NCBI GenBank assembly: GCA_934630995.1
Contig: CAKTXU010000109.1
Location: forward strand, 1 to 6,405
DNA length: 6,405 bases
Direction: 5' to 3'
Origin: an uncultured Eubacteriales bacterium
GTDB lineage: Bacteria > Bacillota > Clostridia > Oscillospirales > Acutalibacteraceae
The notes under the pieces were generated by a model, which was given only the letters and a program-made list of their open reading frames with translations, was not told where the DNA came from and made no database searches. Of the stretch, positions 1 to 6,337 are shown piece by piece (position 1 is the first letter of the stretch; each line of letters opens with the position of its first letter). The translations under genes and the position numbers were made by a program.

Positions 1-1588
1 GCGCGTTGGCCGTGTCGATGGAGGTCAGGCAGGGGATGCTGCGCTCCACCGCCTTGCGGCGGATTTTCACATCGTCCAGGGTGGGGATCCGCCCCTTGGA
101 GGAGGTGGAGACGATGTAATGGATTTTCCCGCTCTCCAGCAGGGTCAGGGGATTGTCCCCCGATTCATGGATTTTCGCCACCACCGTCACCGGCAGGCCC
201 CGGCGGCGCAGCACCGCCGCCGTGCCCGCGGTGGCGTAAAGGGCAAAGCCCAGCTCGTGGTATTTTTTCGCCGTGTCCGCGATTTCCGCCTTGTCGCTGT
301 CCCGGACGGTGAAGAACACCCCGCCCTCCCGGTGGAGCTTGTACCCCGCGGCGATCAATCCCTTGTACAGCGCTTCGTCCAGGGTGTTGGCAATGCCCAG
401 CACCTCGCCGGTGGATTTCATCTCCGGCCCCAGATGGGTGTCCACATTGATGAGCTTTTCAAAGGAAAAGACCGGCACCTTCACCGCCACATAGGGGGAG
501 GTGCGGTAAAGCCCCGTGCCGTAGCCCATGTCCCGGAGCTTTTCCCCCAGCATGGCCCGGGTGGCCAAATCCACCATGGGTACCCCCGTGACCTTGCTGA
601 TGTAGGGGATGGTCCGGGAGGAGCGGGGGTTGACCTCGATTACATAAAGTTTATCCTCATATATTAAATACTGAATGTTGACAAGCCCCCGGGTTTTGAG
701 GGAAACCGCCAGCCGCCGGGAACAGTCCACAATCTGCGCCCGGCGCCCGTCGTCGATATTCCAGGCCGGATAGACGGCGATGGAGTCCCCGCTGTGAATG
801 CCCGCCCGCTCGATGTGCTCCATGATGCCGGGGATGAGGATGTCCTCCCCGTCGCAGATGGCGTCCACCTCCAGCTCGGTGCCCATGAGATACTTGTCGA
901 TAAGGATGGGGTTCTCGATGTCCTGCGCCAGGATGATGGCCATGTATTCCTTCACGTCGGCGGGGGTGAAGGCGATGATCATGTTCTGCCCGCCCAGGAC
1001 GTAGGAGGGCCGCAGCAGAACGGGATAGCCGATTTTCTCCGCCACCTCCAGGGCCTCGGCGGTGGTCATGACGGTGAAGCCCTCGGGCCGCTTGATGTGG
1101 AGCTCCTCCAGCAGCTCGTCGAACCGCTCCCTGTCCTCGGCCATGTCGATGCTGTCCGCGGAGGTGCCCAGGATTTTCACCCCGTTCCGGCTGAGGAACT
1201 TGGTCAGCTTGATGGCCGTCTGCCCGCCGAAGGCCACCACCGCGCCGCAGGGCTGCTCGGTGGCGATGACGCCCATCACGTCCTCCCCGGTCAGGGGCTC
1301 GAAATACAGCCGGTCGGCGGTGTCGAAATCGGTGGACACCGTCTCCGGGTTGTTGTTGACGATGACCACCTCATACCCCGCCTCCTTGAGGGCCCAGACG
1401 CAGTGGACGGAGGCGTAATCAAACTCGATGCCCTGGCCGATGCGGATGGGGCCGGAGCCGAACACGATGACCGTGGGCTTGCGCTCCGGGCGGCGGGCCA
1501 GGAAAGCGGCCGCCTCATTCTCCGCGTCGTAGCAGCCGTAGAAATACGGGGTCTGGGCGTCGAACTCGGCGGCGCAGGTGTCCACCAT
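1..1588 (-). CDS. carB: Carbamoyl-phosphate synthase large subunit, C-terminal half, same frame after the TAG, cut by the window edge
   Basis: This is the carbamoyl-phosphate-forming half of CarB plus its regulatory domain, in the same frame as the upstream half. After the TAG it reads KMVDTCAAEFDAQTPYFYG. Then come the second nucleotide-binding motif GSGPIRIGQGIEFDY, VNNNPETVSTDFDTADRLYF, GGQTAIKL, the second ATP-grasp domain with LLRPSYVLGGQNM, EHIERAGIHSGDSIAVYP, and the ligand motif VIEVNPRSSRTIP. The C-terminal MGS-like allosteric domain starts after STGEVLG and reaches VSTSSKGRIPTLDDVKIRRK and PCLTSIDTANA at the edge. About 530 codons are present, and some 25-30 are probably missing to the left. 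I traced the frame at several points (near 1590, 1210, 680, 155 and the edge) and found no shift. As an independent gene the first ATG is at 1588, three bases after the TAG, with no good ribosome binding site. It would therefore depend on read-through or reinitiation. Normally it would simply be the rest of carB. Confidence 0.85.
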   Translation of the reverse strand, partial: MVDTCAAEFDAQTPYFYGCYDAENEAAAFLARRPERKPTVIVFGSGPIRIGQGIEFDYASVHCVWALKEAGYEVVIVNNNPETVSTDFDTADRLYFEPLTGEDVMGVIATEQPCGAVVAFGGQTAIKLTKFLSRNGVKILGTSADSIDMAEDRERFDELLEELHIKRPEGFTVMTTAEALEVAEKIGYPVLLRPSYVLGGQNMIIAFTPADVKEYMAIILAQDIENPILIDKYLMGTELEVDAICDGEDILIPGIMEHIERAGIHSGDSIAVYPAWNIDDGRRAQIVDCSRRLAVSLKTRGLVNIQYLIYEDKLYVIEVNPRSSRTIPYISKVTGVPMVDLATRAMLGEKLRDMGYGTGLYRTSPYVAVKVPVFSFEKLINVDTHLGPEMKSTGEVLGIANTLDEALYKGLIAAGYKLHREGGVFFTVRDSDKAEIADTAKKYHELGFALYATAGTAAVLRRRGLPVTVVAKIHESGDNPLTLLESGKIHYIVSTSSKGRIPTLDDVKIRRKAVERSIPCLTSIDTANA

Positions 1589-1591
1589 CTT

Positions 1592-1594
1592 CTA
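1592..1594 (-). other. In-frame amber (TAG) codon inside carB
   Basis: The minus-strand bases read CCG GTT TAG AAG ATG GTG GAC, that is P-V-stop-K-M-V-D. The family consensus here is P-V-Y-K-M/R-V-D-T-C-A-A-E-F, so the stop replaces tyrosine codon 510. A single transversion from TAC or TAT gives TAG. The tyrosines just downstream (residues 526, 528 and 531) use TAT, TAC and TAC. The site lies at the end of the oligomerization domain, about 45 codons before the second GSGPIRIGQG motif. Confidence 0.9.
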
Positions 1595-3121
1595 AACCGG
1601 CAGCAGGGGCCGGGACGGCTTTTCCCCGGACAGCCGTTCAATCGCCTTGTCGGGATAGCCCAGCCGCTTGGCCCGGCGGTATTTCTCCTCCGTCAGCCCC
1701 CCGGCAAGCTCCCGGTCCATCTCGGTCAGGTTGCGGAGCTTGCACAGGAACCAGAGGTCTATTTTTGTGACGGCGTGGATTTCCTCCGGCGGGATTCCCC
1801 GGGCGAGAGCCTCGTAAATCACGAAGAGCCGGTTGTCGTCGCAGTCATGGAGCTTTGCCCGGATTTCCGCGTCCGGCAGGGACGACAGTTCCGGGCTGCG
1901 CAGGCAGTCGCGGGAGATTTCCGCCCCCCGGACAGCCTTCATGACGGCCTCCTCGAAGGACTGGCCGATGGCCATCACCTCGCCGGTGGCCTTCATCTGG
2001 GTGCCGAGGGTCCGCTTGGCGTAGACGAACTTGTCAAAGGGCCATTTGGGCATCTTGACCACCACATAGTCAAGGGCCGGCTCAAAGCAGGCGAAGGTGC
2101 TGCCGGTGACGGCGTTGCGGATCTCGCTGAGGGTGTAGCCCACGGCGATTTTCGCCGCCACCTTGGCGATGGGATAGCCGGTGGCCTTGGAGGCCAGGGC
2201 GGAGGAGCGGGACACCCGGGGATTGACCTCGATGACCGCGTATTCGAAGCTGTCCGGCTTCAGGGCGAACTGGCAGTTGCAGCCCCCCTCCACCTCCAGA
2301 GCGGTGATGATGCGCAGCGCCGCAGAGCGGAGCATCTGGTATTCCTTGTCCGCCAGGGTGACGGTGGGGGCGATGACAATGCTGTCCCCTGTGTGGACGC
2401 CCACCGGGTCGAAGTTTTCCATGGAGCAGACGGTGATGACGTTGCCCGCCCCATCCCGCATGACCTCGAACTCGATTTCCTTCCAGCCCGCGATGCAGCG
2501 CTCCACCAGGATTTGATGGATAGGGGACAGGCGCAGGCCGTTCCCGGCGATTTCGCGCAGCTCCTCCGGGGTTTCCGCGATGCCGCCGCCGCTGCCCCCC
2601 AGGGTGAAGGCGGGACGGACAATCACCGGATAGCCGATCTCCTCCGCGAAATCCATGGCCGCCTGCAGATCCGTCACCACCTTGGAGGGGATGACCGGCT
2701 GGCCGATGGCCTCCATGGTATCCTTGAAGAGCTGGCGATCCTCCGCCTTGTCGATGGTTTCCGGCCGGGCGCCCAGGAGCCGGACCCCCTGCCTTTCCAG
2801 GAAGCCCTCCTTGGCCAGCTGCATGGACAGGGTCAGCCCCGTCTGCCCCCCCAGGGTGGACAGCAGGCTGTCCGGCTTCTCCTTTTCGATGATCCGCCGG
2901 ACCACCTCGAGGGTCAGGGGCTCGATATAAATCTTATCCGCCATGGCCTTGTCGGTCATGATGGTGGCGGGATTGGAGTTGACCAGCACCACCTCCAGCC
3001 CCTCCTCCTTGAGGGCGCGGCAGGCCTGGGTGCCGGCATAGTCGAACTCGGCGGCCTGGCCGATGACGATGGGGCCGGAGCCGATGACCATGACCTTGCG
3101 GATGGAAGGATTCAACGGCAT
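1592..3121 (-). CDS. carB: Carbamoyl-phosphate synthase large subunit, N-terminal half, ending at an in-frame TAG
   Basis: This is the carboxyphosphate-forming half of CarB, which uses ATP, bicarbonate and ammonia delivered by CarA, in the cytoplasm. The 509 residues begin with the pre-ATP-grasp motif GSGPIVIGQAAEFDYAGTQA (14-33). Next come AEDR with Arg129, and IVRPAFTLGGSGGG (167-180) with Arg169; both arginines match E. coli numbering. The metal and ATP ligands Gln284 and Glu298 follow, the latter in IEVNPRVSRSS. Residues from about 400 to 509 are the helical oligomerization domain. ATG at 3121 is chosen because an AGAGAGGG ribosome binding site lies 8 bases upstream and the protein starts as the family does. 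The reading stops at TAG (codon 510), although CarB is normally about 1,070 residues and the same frame continues with perfect homology. Half-size CarB proteins exist in some archaea and Aquifex, so a functional fragment is possible, but a damaged or misread full-length gene is more likely. The identity as CarB is certain; the gene's integrity is not. Confidence 0.93.
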   Translation of the reverse strand: MPLNPSIRKVMVIGSGPIVIGQAAEFDYAGTQACRALKEEGLEVVLVNSNPATIMTDKAMADKIYIEPLTLEVVRRIIEKEKPDSLLSTLGGQTGLTLSMQLAKEGFLERQGVRLLGARPETIDKAEDRQLFKDTMEAIGQPVIPSKVVTDLQAAMDFAEEIGYPVIVRPAFTLGGSGGGIAETPEELREIAGNGLRLSPIHQILVERCIAGWKEIEFEVMRDGAGNVITVCSMENFDPVGVHTGDSIVIAPTVTLADKEYQMLRSAALRIITALEVEGGCNCQFALKPDSFEYAVIEVNPRVSRSSALASKATGYPIAKVAAKIAVGYTLSEIRNAVTGSTFACFEPALDYVVVKMPKWPFDKFVYAKRTLGTQMKATGEVMAIGQSFEEAVMKAVRGAEISRDCLRSPELSSLPDAEIRAKLHDCDDNRLFVIYEALARGIPPEEIHAVTKIDLWFLCKLRNLTEMDRELAGGLTEEKYRRAKRLGYPDKAIERLSGEKPSRPLLPV

Positions 3122-3129
3122 AGATAAAA

Positions 3130-3137
3130 CCCTCTCT
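3130..3137 (-). promoter_or_regulatory. Ribosome binding site of carB
   Basis: AGAGAGGG on the minus strand ends 8 bases before the ATG at 3121. It lies in a 47-base carA-carB spacer (3122-3168) that is strikingly AT-rich, with 12 G or C bases, compared with the flanking genes. The spacer has TAATAT-like sequence but no matching -35 element at a good distance, so I do not call a promoter there. Confidence 0.7.
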
Positions 3138-3168
3138 ATATTAAATAACAGTCGTTAACTATATCTTA

Positions 3169-4269
3169 TCATTTCCCGGCGCGGCCGTCCATCAGCCGGA
3201 GGAAATCGTCAAACAGGTAGGAGGTGTCCAGCGGACCCGCCGCCGCCTCCGGGTGGAATTGGACGGAAAAGGCAGGGAAATCGCGGTATCCCACCCCCTC
3301 GCAGGTGCCGTCGTTTCCGTTAACAAATGTTACGAAAACACCGTCCGGCAGAGAGGCGCCCACCACCGCGTAGCCGTGGTTCTGGCTGGTGATGAACACC
3401 CGGCCGTCCCGGCTGCGCACGGCGGGCTGGTTGGCCCCCCGGTGGCCGTATTTCAGCTTTTCGGTCCGCCCGCCCATGGCCAGCGCCAGCAGCTGATGGC
3501 CCAGGCAGATGCCGAAGGTGGGGATGTGCGCCCGCATCAGCCGCCGCAGCTCCGCGATGATCCGGGTGTTTTCCGCCGGGTCGCCGGGGCCGTTGGAAAG
3601 CATGACGCCGTCCGGCTTCAGGGCCAGGATATCCTCCGCCGACGCCCGGCTGTCCAGGGCCGTGACCGCGCAGCCCCGCCGGGTCAGCTCCCGGACGATA
3701 TTCCGCTTGGCGCCGAAATCCCACAGGGCGACCCGGTAACGGGCCTGCCCCTGCGGCACATAGTCCTCCGGGCCGTGACAGCTCACCGCGGCCACGGCGT
3801 TTTCCACCCGGTAGGCGGCGATTTCCTCCAGAAGGGCCGGGGTGACGGCAGCGGTGCGGGAGAGCTTGGCGTTCATCACCCCGTGTTCCCGGACGATGCG
3901 GGTCAGGGCCCTGGTATCGATGCCGCACAGGCCGGGTATCCCCTTTTCTTTTAAAAAGGTGTCAAGGCCCCCCTCACAGCGAAAGTTGGAAGGCTCCCGA
4001 CACCATTCTCGGACAATATAGGCGCGCAGCCGGGGGGCGGCGCTTTCAAAATCGGCGGGAATCACACCGTAGTTGCCGATGAGGGGAAAGGTCTGGGCGA
4101 CGATCTGGCCATAATAGCTGGGGTCGGTCAGGGTTTCCAGATATCCGGTCATGGCGGTGGTGAACACCGCCTCGCCCACCGTTTCCACCGGCGCGCCGAA
4201 GGCCCGCCCCTCGAACACCGTCCCGTTTTCCAGTATCAGATACGCCTTTTCTTCCGCATTGCTCCGCAT
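3169..4269 (-). CDS. carA: Carbamoyl-phosphate synthase small (glutaminase) subunit
   Basis: CarA hydrolyses glutamine and channels the ammonia to CarB, with which it forms the cytoplasmic CPSase complex feeding pyrimidine and arginine synthesis. The 366-residue protein has the CPSase small-chain domain first (about 1-180: LENGTVFEGRAFG, TGYLETLTDPSYYGQIV, CGIDTRALTRIVREHG). A class I glutamine amidotransferase domain follows, with LSNGPGDP, the nucleophile Cys255 in GICLGHQ, and His339 and Glu341 in QFHPE. TSQNHGYAV is also typical. Length and motifs are normal and the catalytic triad is complete. Two in-frame ATGs compete, at 4275 and 4269. I prefer 4269 because AAAGGA then sits 7 bases upstream, whereas it would be only 1 base from 4275. 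The gene ends in TGA, follows the ANTAR gene by 36 bases and precedes carB by 47, the usual carA-carB order. No pyr or arg genes are in view, so the dedicated pathway cannot be told. Confidence 0.96.
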   Translation of the reverse strand: MRSNAEEKAYLILENGTVFEGRAFGAPVETVGEAVFTTAMTGYLETLTDPSYYGQIVAQTFPLIGNYGVIPADFESAAPRLRAYIVREWCREPSNFRCEGGLDTFLKEKGIPGLCGIDTRALTRIVREHGVMNAKLSRTAAVTPALLEEIAAYRVENAVAAVSCHGPEDYVPQGQARYRVALWDFGAKRNIVRELTRRGCAVTALDSRASAEDILALKPDGVMLSNGPGDPAENTRIIAELRRLMRAHIPTFGICLGHQLLALAMGGRTEKLKYGHRGANQPAVRSRDGRVFITSQNHGYAVVGASLPDGVFVTFVNGNDGTCEGVGYRDFPAFSVQFHPEAAAGPLDTSYLFDDFLRLMDGRAGK

Positions 4270-4276
4270 AAGCATT

Positions 4277-4282
4277 TCCTTT
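4277..4282 (-). promoter_or_regulatory. Ribosome binding site deciding the carA start
   Basis: AAAGGA on the minus strand is 1 base from the ATG at 4275 but 7 bases from the ATG at 4269. Only the latter spacing is workable, which places the carA start at 4269 and shortens the longest reading by two residues (Met-Leu). Confidence 0.6.
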
Positions 4283-4305
4283 CTCTGTGGGTATGGGCAG
4301 GGGCC

Positions 4306-4875
4306 TCACGCCCCGTAGGTCTGCAATATCCGGCAGGCCACCTCCCGCCGGGTCTGCCGCGTGTCCATGGCCTGCTTTTCAATATACCGGTGGGCCTGGG
4401 CCTCGGTCAGGTTCAGATATTGGATGAGGGCGCATTTCGCCCTGTCCACCAGCCGGATTTCCTCGATCTTCTGCTGGAGCTGGATATTCTCGTCGCGCAG
4501 CCCCAGCATCCGCCGCCTGGCCGCCATGGCCAGCCGCAGGGTCTGATGAAACAGGGGACGGCTGAAGGGCTTGGGCAGCACCAGCACCCCGTCCTCCTCC
4601 GTGCGGGCGGCAGCCTCGTCGGCCAGCTCCGCCCCCACCACCAGCAGCACCGCCGCCGAGGAGGTCTGGGCCGCGTGGACAGCCAGCTCCGCCGCCCCGC
4701 CGCCCCGGATGGGCGCGTTGAGGAGAACCAGTGCAAAGTCGTTTTCCGGCAGCAAGCGCCGGGCCTCGTCCCCCGAAGCCGCGGCGGTCACCGGCAGAAA
4801 GGCGACGTCCTTCAGCAGGCCGATAAAAAATTCCCGGCCGTTATCCGTCCCGGACACCAGCAGCGTACCGCCCAT
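4306..4875 (-). CDS. ANTAR-domain regulator with a degenerate receiver domain
   Basis: This 189-residue cytoplasmic protein is a likely RNA-binding antiterminator. Residues 1 to about 115 resemble a response-regulator receiver fold: LLVSGTD at the first strand, ALVLLNAPI at the third, and the conserved lysine in LPKPF (Lys102). The phosphoacceptor aspartate is replaced by Asn53, and the acidic pair near the N-terminus is not intact, so classical phosphorylation is unlikely. A short helical, coiled-coil-like linker (about 116-135) leads to the ANTAR domain (about 129-187). Its hallmarks are RAKCALIQYLNLTEAQAHRYI, then EKQAMD and the VACRIL end. ANTAR proteins in other bacteria bind paired RNA hairpins and prevent transcription termination. 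In clostridia, regulators of this type are known next to glnA. The start at 4875 has a GGGGG-rich binding site 10 bases upstream. The gene lies 40 bases after glnA and 36 before carA, and ends in TGA. Its RNA targets cannot be proven from this window. Confidence 0.9.
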   Translation of the reverse strand: MGGTLLVSGTDNGREFFIGLLKDVAFLPVTAAASGDEARRLLPENDFALVLLNAPIRGGGAAELAVHAAQTSSAAVLLVVGAELADEAAARTEEDGVLVLPKPFSRPLFHQTLRLAMAARRRMLGLRDENIQLQQKIEEIRLVDRAKCALIQYLNLTEAQAHRYIEKQAMDTRQTRREVACRILQTYGA

Positions 4876-4885
4876 CCAAAGGCTT

Positions 4886-4893
4886 CCCCCTTT
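4886..4893 (-). promoter_or_regulatory. Ribosome binding site of the ANTAR gene
   Basis: AAAGGGGG on the minus strand lies 10 bases before the ATG at 4875, in the 40-base spacer after glnA. It is G-rich but only a moderate match to AGGAGG. The other nearby ATGs (around 4898 and 4905) are in different frames from the ANTAR reading. Confidence 0.5.
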
Positions 4894-4915
4894 TCCATGC
4901 GTTCATGCACCCGGC

Positions 4916-6226
4916 TCAGACCGTGCGGAAATACAGCCGGTGCTCCTCCTCGGCCGGGTTGGCCGCCCCGGCTACCAGCGCGGCTTCCTCCCGCTGGCGT
5001 TCAAAGACCGCGCTGAGAATCTTCTCCGGCAGCCATTGGCGCAGGAAAGCGCTCTCCTCCGCCAGACGGACGGCTTCCTCCAGGGTTTGCGGCAGCCGCT
5101 CCGGCCCGTCCGGACAGGCGGTATAGGCGTCGGCGTCGGACGCTTTGCGCAGGGGGAGCTGCTTTTCAATTCCCTCCAGACCCGCGTATACCAGCAGGGC
5201 ATAGGTCAGATACGGGTTGCAGGCGGGATCCGGGGAACGGAGCTCCATCCGGGCGAATTCCCCCGCGGCGGGCGGGATGCGCACCAGCTGGGAGCGGTTC
5301 TGGTGGGACCAGGTGACCCACCCCGGCGCCTCCATCCGGCCCAGGCGGGCGTAGGAATTGGTCAGGGGATTGAGGAGGGCGGTCATCTCCGGCGTCCGGC
5401 GGAGTATGCCCTCGATGAAGCTCTCCGCCTCGGGGCAGTGGAGGGACGCGCTGTTGCGGAAGATATTCTGCCCGCCCCGGAAGAGGGAGAGGTTGATATG
5501 CAGGCCGCTTCCGCTGGCGCCCGGCACCGGCTTGGGCATAAAGGAGGCGTACAGGCCGTTTTTCGCCGCCACCGCCTTGACGGTGCTTTTGAAGGCCACC
5601 AGGTGATCCGCCGCAGCCGCCGCCTCGTCATAGCGGAAATCGATTTCGTTCTGCCCCGGCCCCTGCTCGTGGTGGGAGCTCTCCAGCCGGATGCCCATCT
5701 GCTCCAGGGTCAGGCAGATATCCCGCCGGACGTTCTCCCCCTTATCCTGGGGCGCCACGTCCAGATACCCCGCCTCGTCCTGGGTTTTCCGGGTGGGGCG
5801 GCCGTTCTCGTCCGTCTCAAACAGATAGAACTCACATTCGGCCCCGATTTTGCAGGTCAGGCCCATTCGGCGGGCCTTTTCCTCCGCCGCCTGCAGGATC
5901 GCCCGCCCATCCCCGTCAAACGGCTCGCCGTCCGGCGTGCGGATGGAACAGAAAAAGCGGGCCACCCGTCCCTGCTGGGGCCGCCAGGGCAGCACCGCCA
6001 GGGTGGCGGGATCGGGGAAGAGAAGCAGGTCGGAGCGATCCACTCTCATAAACCCCCGGACCGCCGAGGCGTCGAAGCAGACCCCGTCCTCAAAGGCCCG
6101 GGGCAGCTCCTCCGCCATGACGGCGATGTTCTTCAGGGTGCCGAAAATATCGCAGAAGGCCAGACGGATAAACTTCACGTCGTTCTCCCGGACAAACTGC
6201 AGAACCTCGCTGACGGTCGTATCCAT
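4916..6226 (-). CDS. glnA: Type I glutamine synthetase (GlnA), somewhat divergent
   Basis: GlnA makes glutamine from glutamate, ammonia and ATP in the cytoplasm, normally as a dodecamer. The 436 residues match the roughly 440-445 of Gram-positive type I enzymes. The N-terminal beta-grasp domain (about 1-100) contains FCDIFGTLKN with Asp26, equivalent to the ammonium-binding Asp50. The catalytic domain shows the metal-binding glutamates in AECEFYLF (Glu130, Glu132) and HHEQGPGQNEIDF (Glu187, Glu194). It also has FMPKP, GSGLHINLSL (His243), NSYARL (Arg294), EAP (Glu299), NRSQLVRIP and MELRSPDP (Arg330). The usual FG-x-NGSGMH motif reads PGASGSGLH, so the conserved asparagine is Ser238. No clear NLYDLP-type adenylylation site is seen. 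I place the start at 6226: AAAGGAG lies 12 bases upstream, homology begins there, and the longer reading from 6298 adds 24 residues encoded by the structured leader. A type I-like glutamine synthetase is certain; the exact substrate is slightly less so because of the altered loop. Confidence 0.94.
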   Translation of the reverse strand: MDTTVSEVLQFVRENDVKFIRLAFCDIFGTLKNIAVMAEELPRAFEDGVCFDASAVRGFMRVDRSDLLLFPDPATLAVLPWRPQQGRVARFFCSIRTPDGEPFDGDGRAILQAAEEKARRMGLTCKIGAECEFYLFETDENGRPTRKTQDEAGYLDVAPQDKGENVRRDICLTLEQMGIRLESSHHEQGPGQNEIDFRYDEAAAAADHLVAFKSTVKAVAAKNGLYASFMPKPVPGASGSGLHINLSLFRGGQNIFRNSASLHCPEAESFIEGILRRTPEMTALLNPLTNSYARLGRMEAPGWVTWSHQNRSQLVRIPPAAGEFARMELRSPDPACNPYLTYALLVYAGLEGIEKQLPLRKASDADAYTACPDGPERLPQTLEEAVRLAEESAFLRQWLPEKILSAVFERQREEAALVAGAANPAEEEHRLYFRTV

Positions 6227-6238
6227 TTTTGTCGACCA

Positions 6239-6245
6239 CTCCTTT
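6239..6245 (-). promoter_or_regulatory. Ribosome binding site deciding the glnA start
   Basis: AAAGGAG on the minus strand lies 12 bases before the ATG at 6226, slightly long but acceptable. It supports 6226 over the in-frame ATG at 6298, which lies only about 4 bases after the predicted transcription start and so could hardly carry a binding site of its own. Confidence 0.65.
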
Positions 6246-6251
6246 CGCGGC

Positions 6252-6290
6252 GGCTTTTGCAGCCTTCGGAGCCGGATGCTGCAAATCCGG
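6252..6290 (-). promoter_or_regulatory. Leader of glnA with overlapping, mutually exclusive hairpins
   Basis: Three inverted repeats overlap in the 5' leader. P1 pairs 6285-6290 with 6272-6277 (CCGGAT/ATCCGG, 7-base loop). P2 pairs 6278-6285 with 6256-6263 (TTTGCAGC/GCTGCAAA, 8 perfect pairs, 14-base loop). P3 pairs 6261-6264 with 6252-6255 (GGCT/AGCC, 5-base loop). P1 and P3 can coexist as tandem hairpins, while P2 excludes both. P3 ends six bases before the ribosome binding site. There is no T-tract, so this is not an intrinsic terminator. The loops are not the six-base A...G type described for ANTAR targets. The pairing is directly visible; any regulatory role is inferred. Confidence 0.4.
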
Positions 6291-6308
6291 ATCCGCACAA
6301 ATTACTTT

Positions 6309-6337
6309 ATTTTAGCATACTCAACAGACGGTGTAAA
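6309..6337 (-). promoter_or_regulatory. Sigma-A-type promoter with extended -10, driving glnA and probably the whole operon
   Basis: On the minus strand TTTACA (6337-6332) is followed by a 17-base spacer and TAAAAT (6314-6309), with TG one base before the -10 hexamer (an extended -10). The match is 5 of 6 in each hexamer (TTGACA, TATAAT). Transcription should start near 6302, giving a leader of about 75 bases before the glnA ATG. It is the only convincing promoter in the window. Confidence 0.75.

Noticed and set aside
794..3127. A 777-codon open frame on the plus strand, opposite carB
   Set aside because: Its product is low-complexity in character (rich in G, H, D, L, A) with no family motif. 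It is the antisense shadow of the GC-rich carB codons, which are strongly conserved on the other strand.
3122..3168. An internal promoter for carB in the AT-rich spacer
   Set aside because: TAATAT resembles a -10 element, but no acceptable -35 lies 16-18 bases upstream, so base composition alone explains it.
3253..5016. Plus-strand open frames at 3253-3954 and 4390-5016, and similar ones at 119-667
   Set aside because: All lie fully opposite carA, ANTAR/glnA or carB. They show no recognisable domain and have amino acid composition typical of antisense frames.
6227..6298. A 24-residue N-terminal extension of GlnA from the ATG at 6298
   Set aside because: The extension is basic, has no family counterpart, overlaps the leader repeats and begins about 4 bases after the predicted transcription start. 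The ATG at 6226 has a ribosome binding site and starts the homology.
6227..6302. A T-box, glutamine riboswitch or intrinsic attenuator in the glnA leader
   Set aside because: The leader is only about 75 bases, has no T-box core and no T-tract after any hairpin. Known glutamine riboswitches are cyanobacterial, and I see no match.
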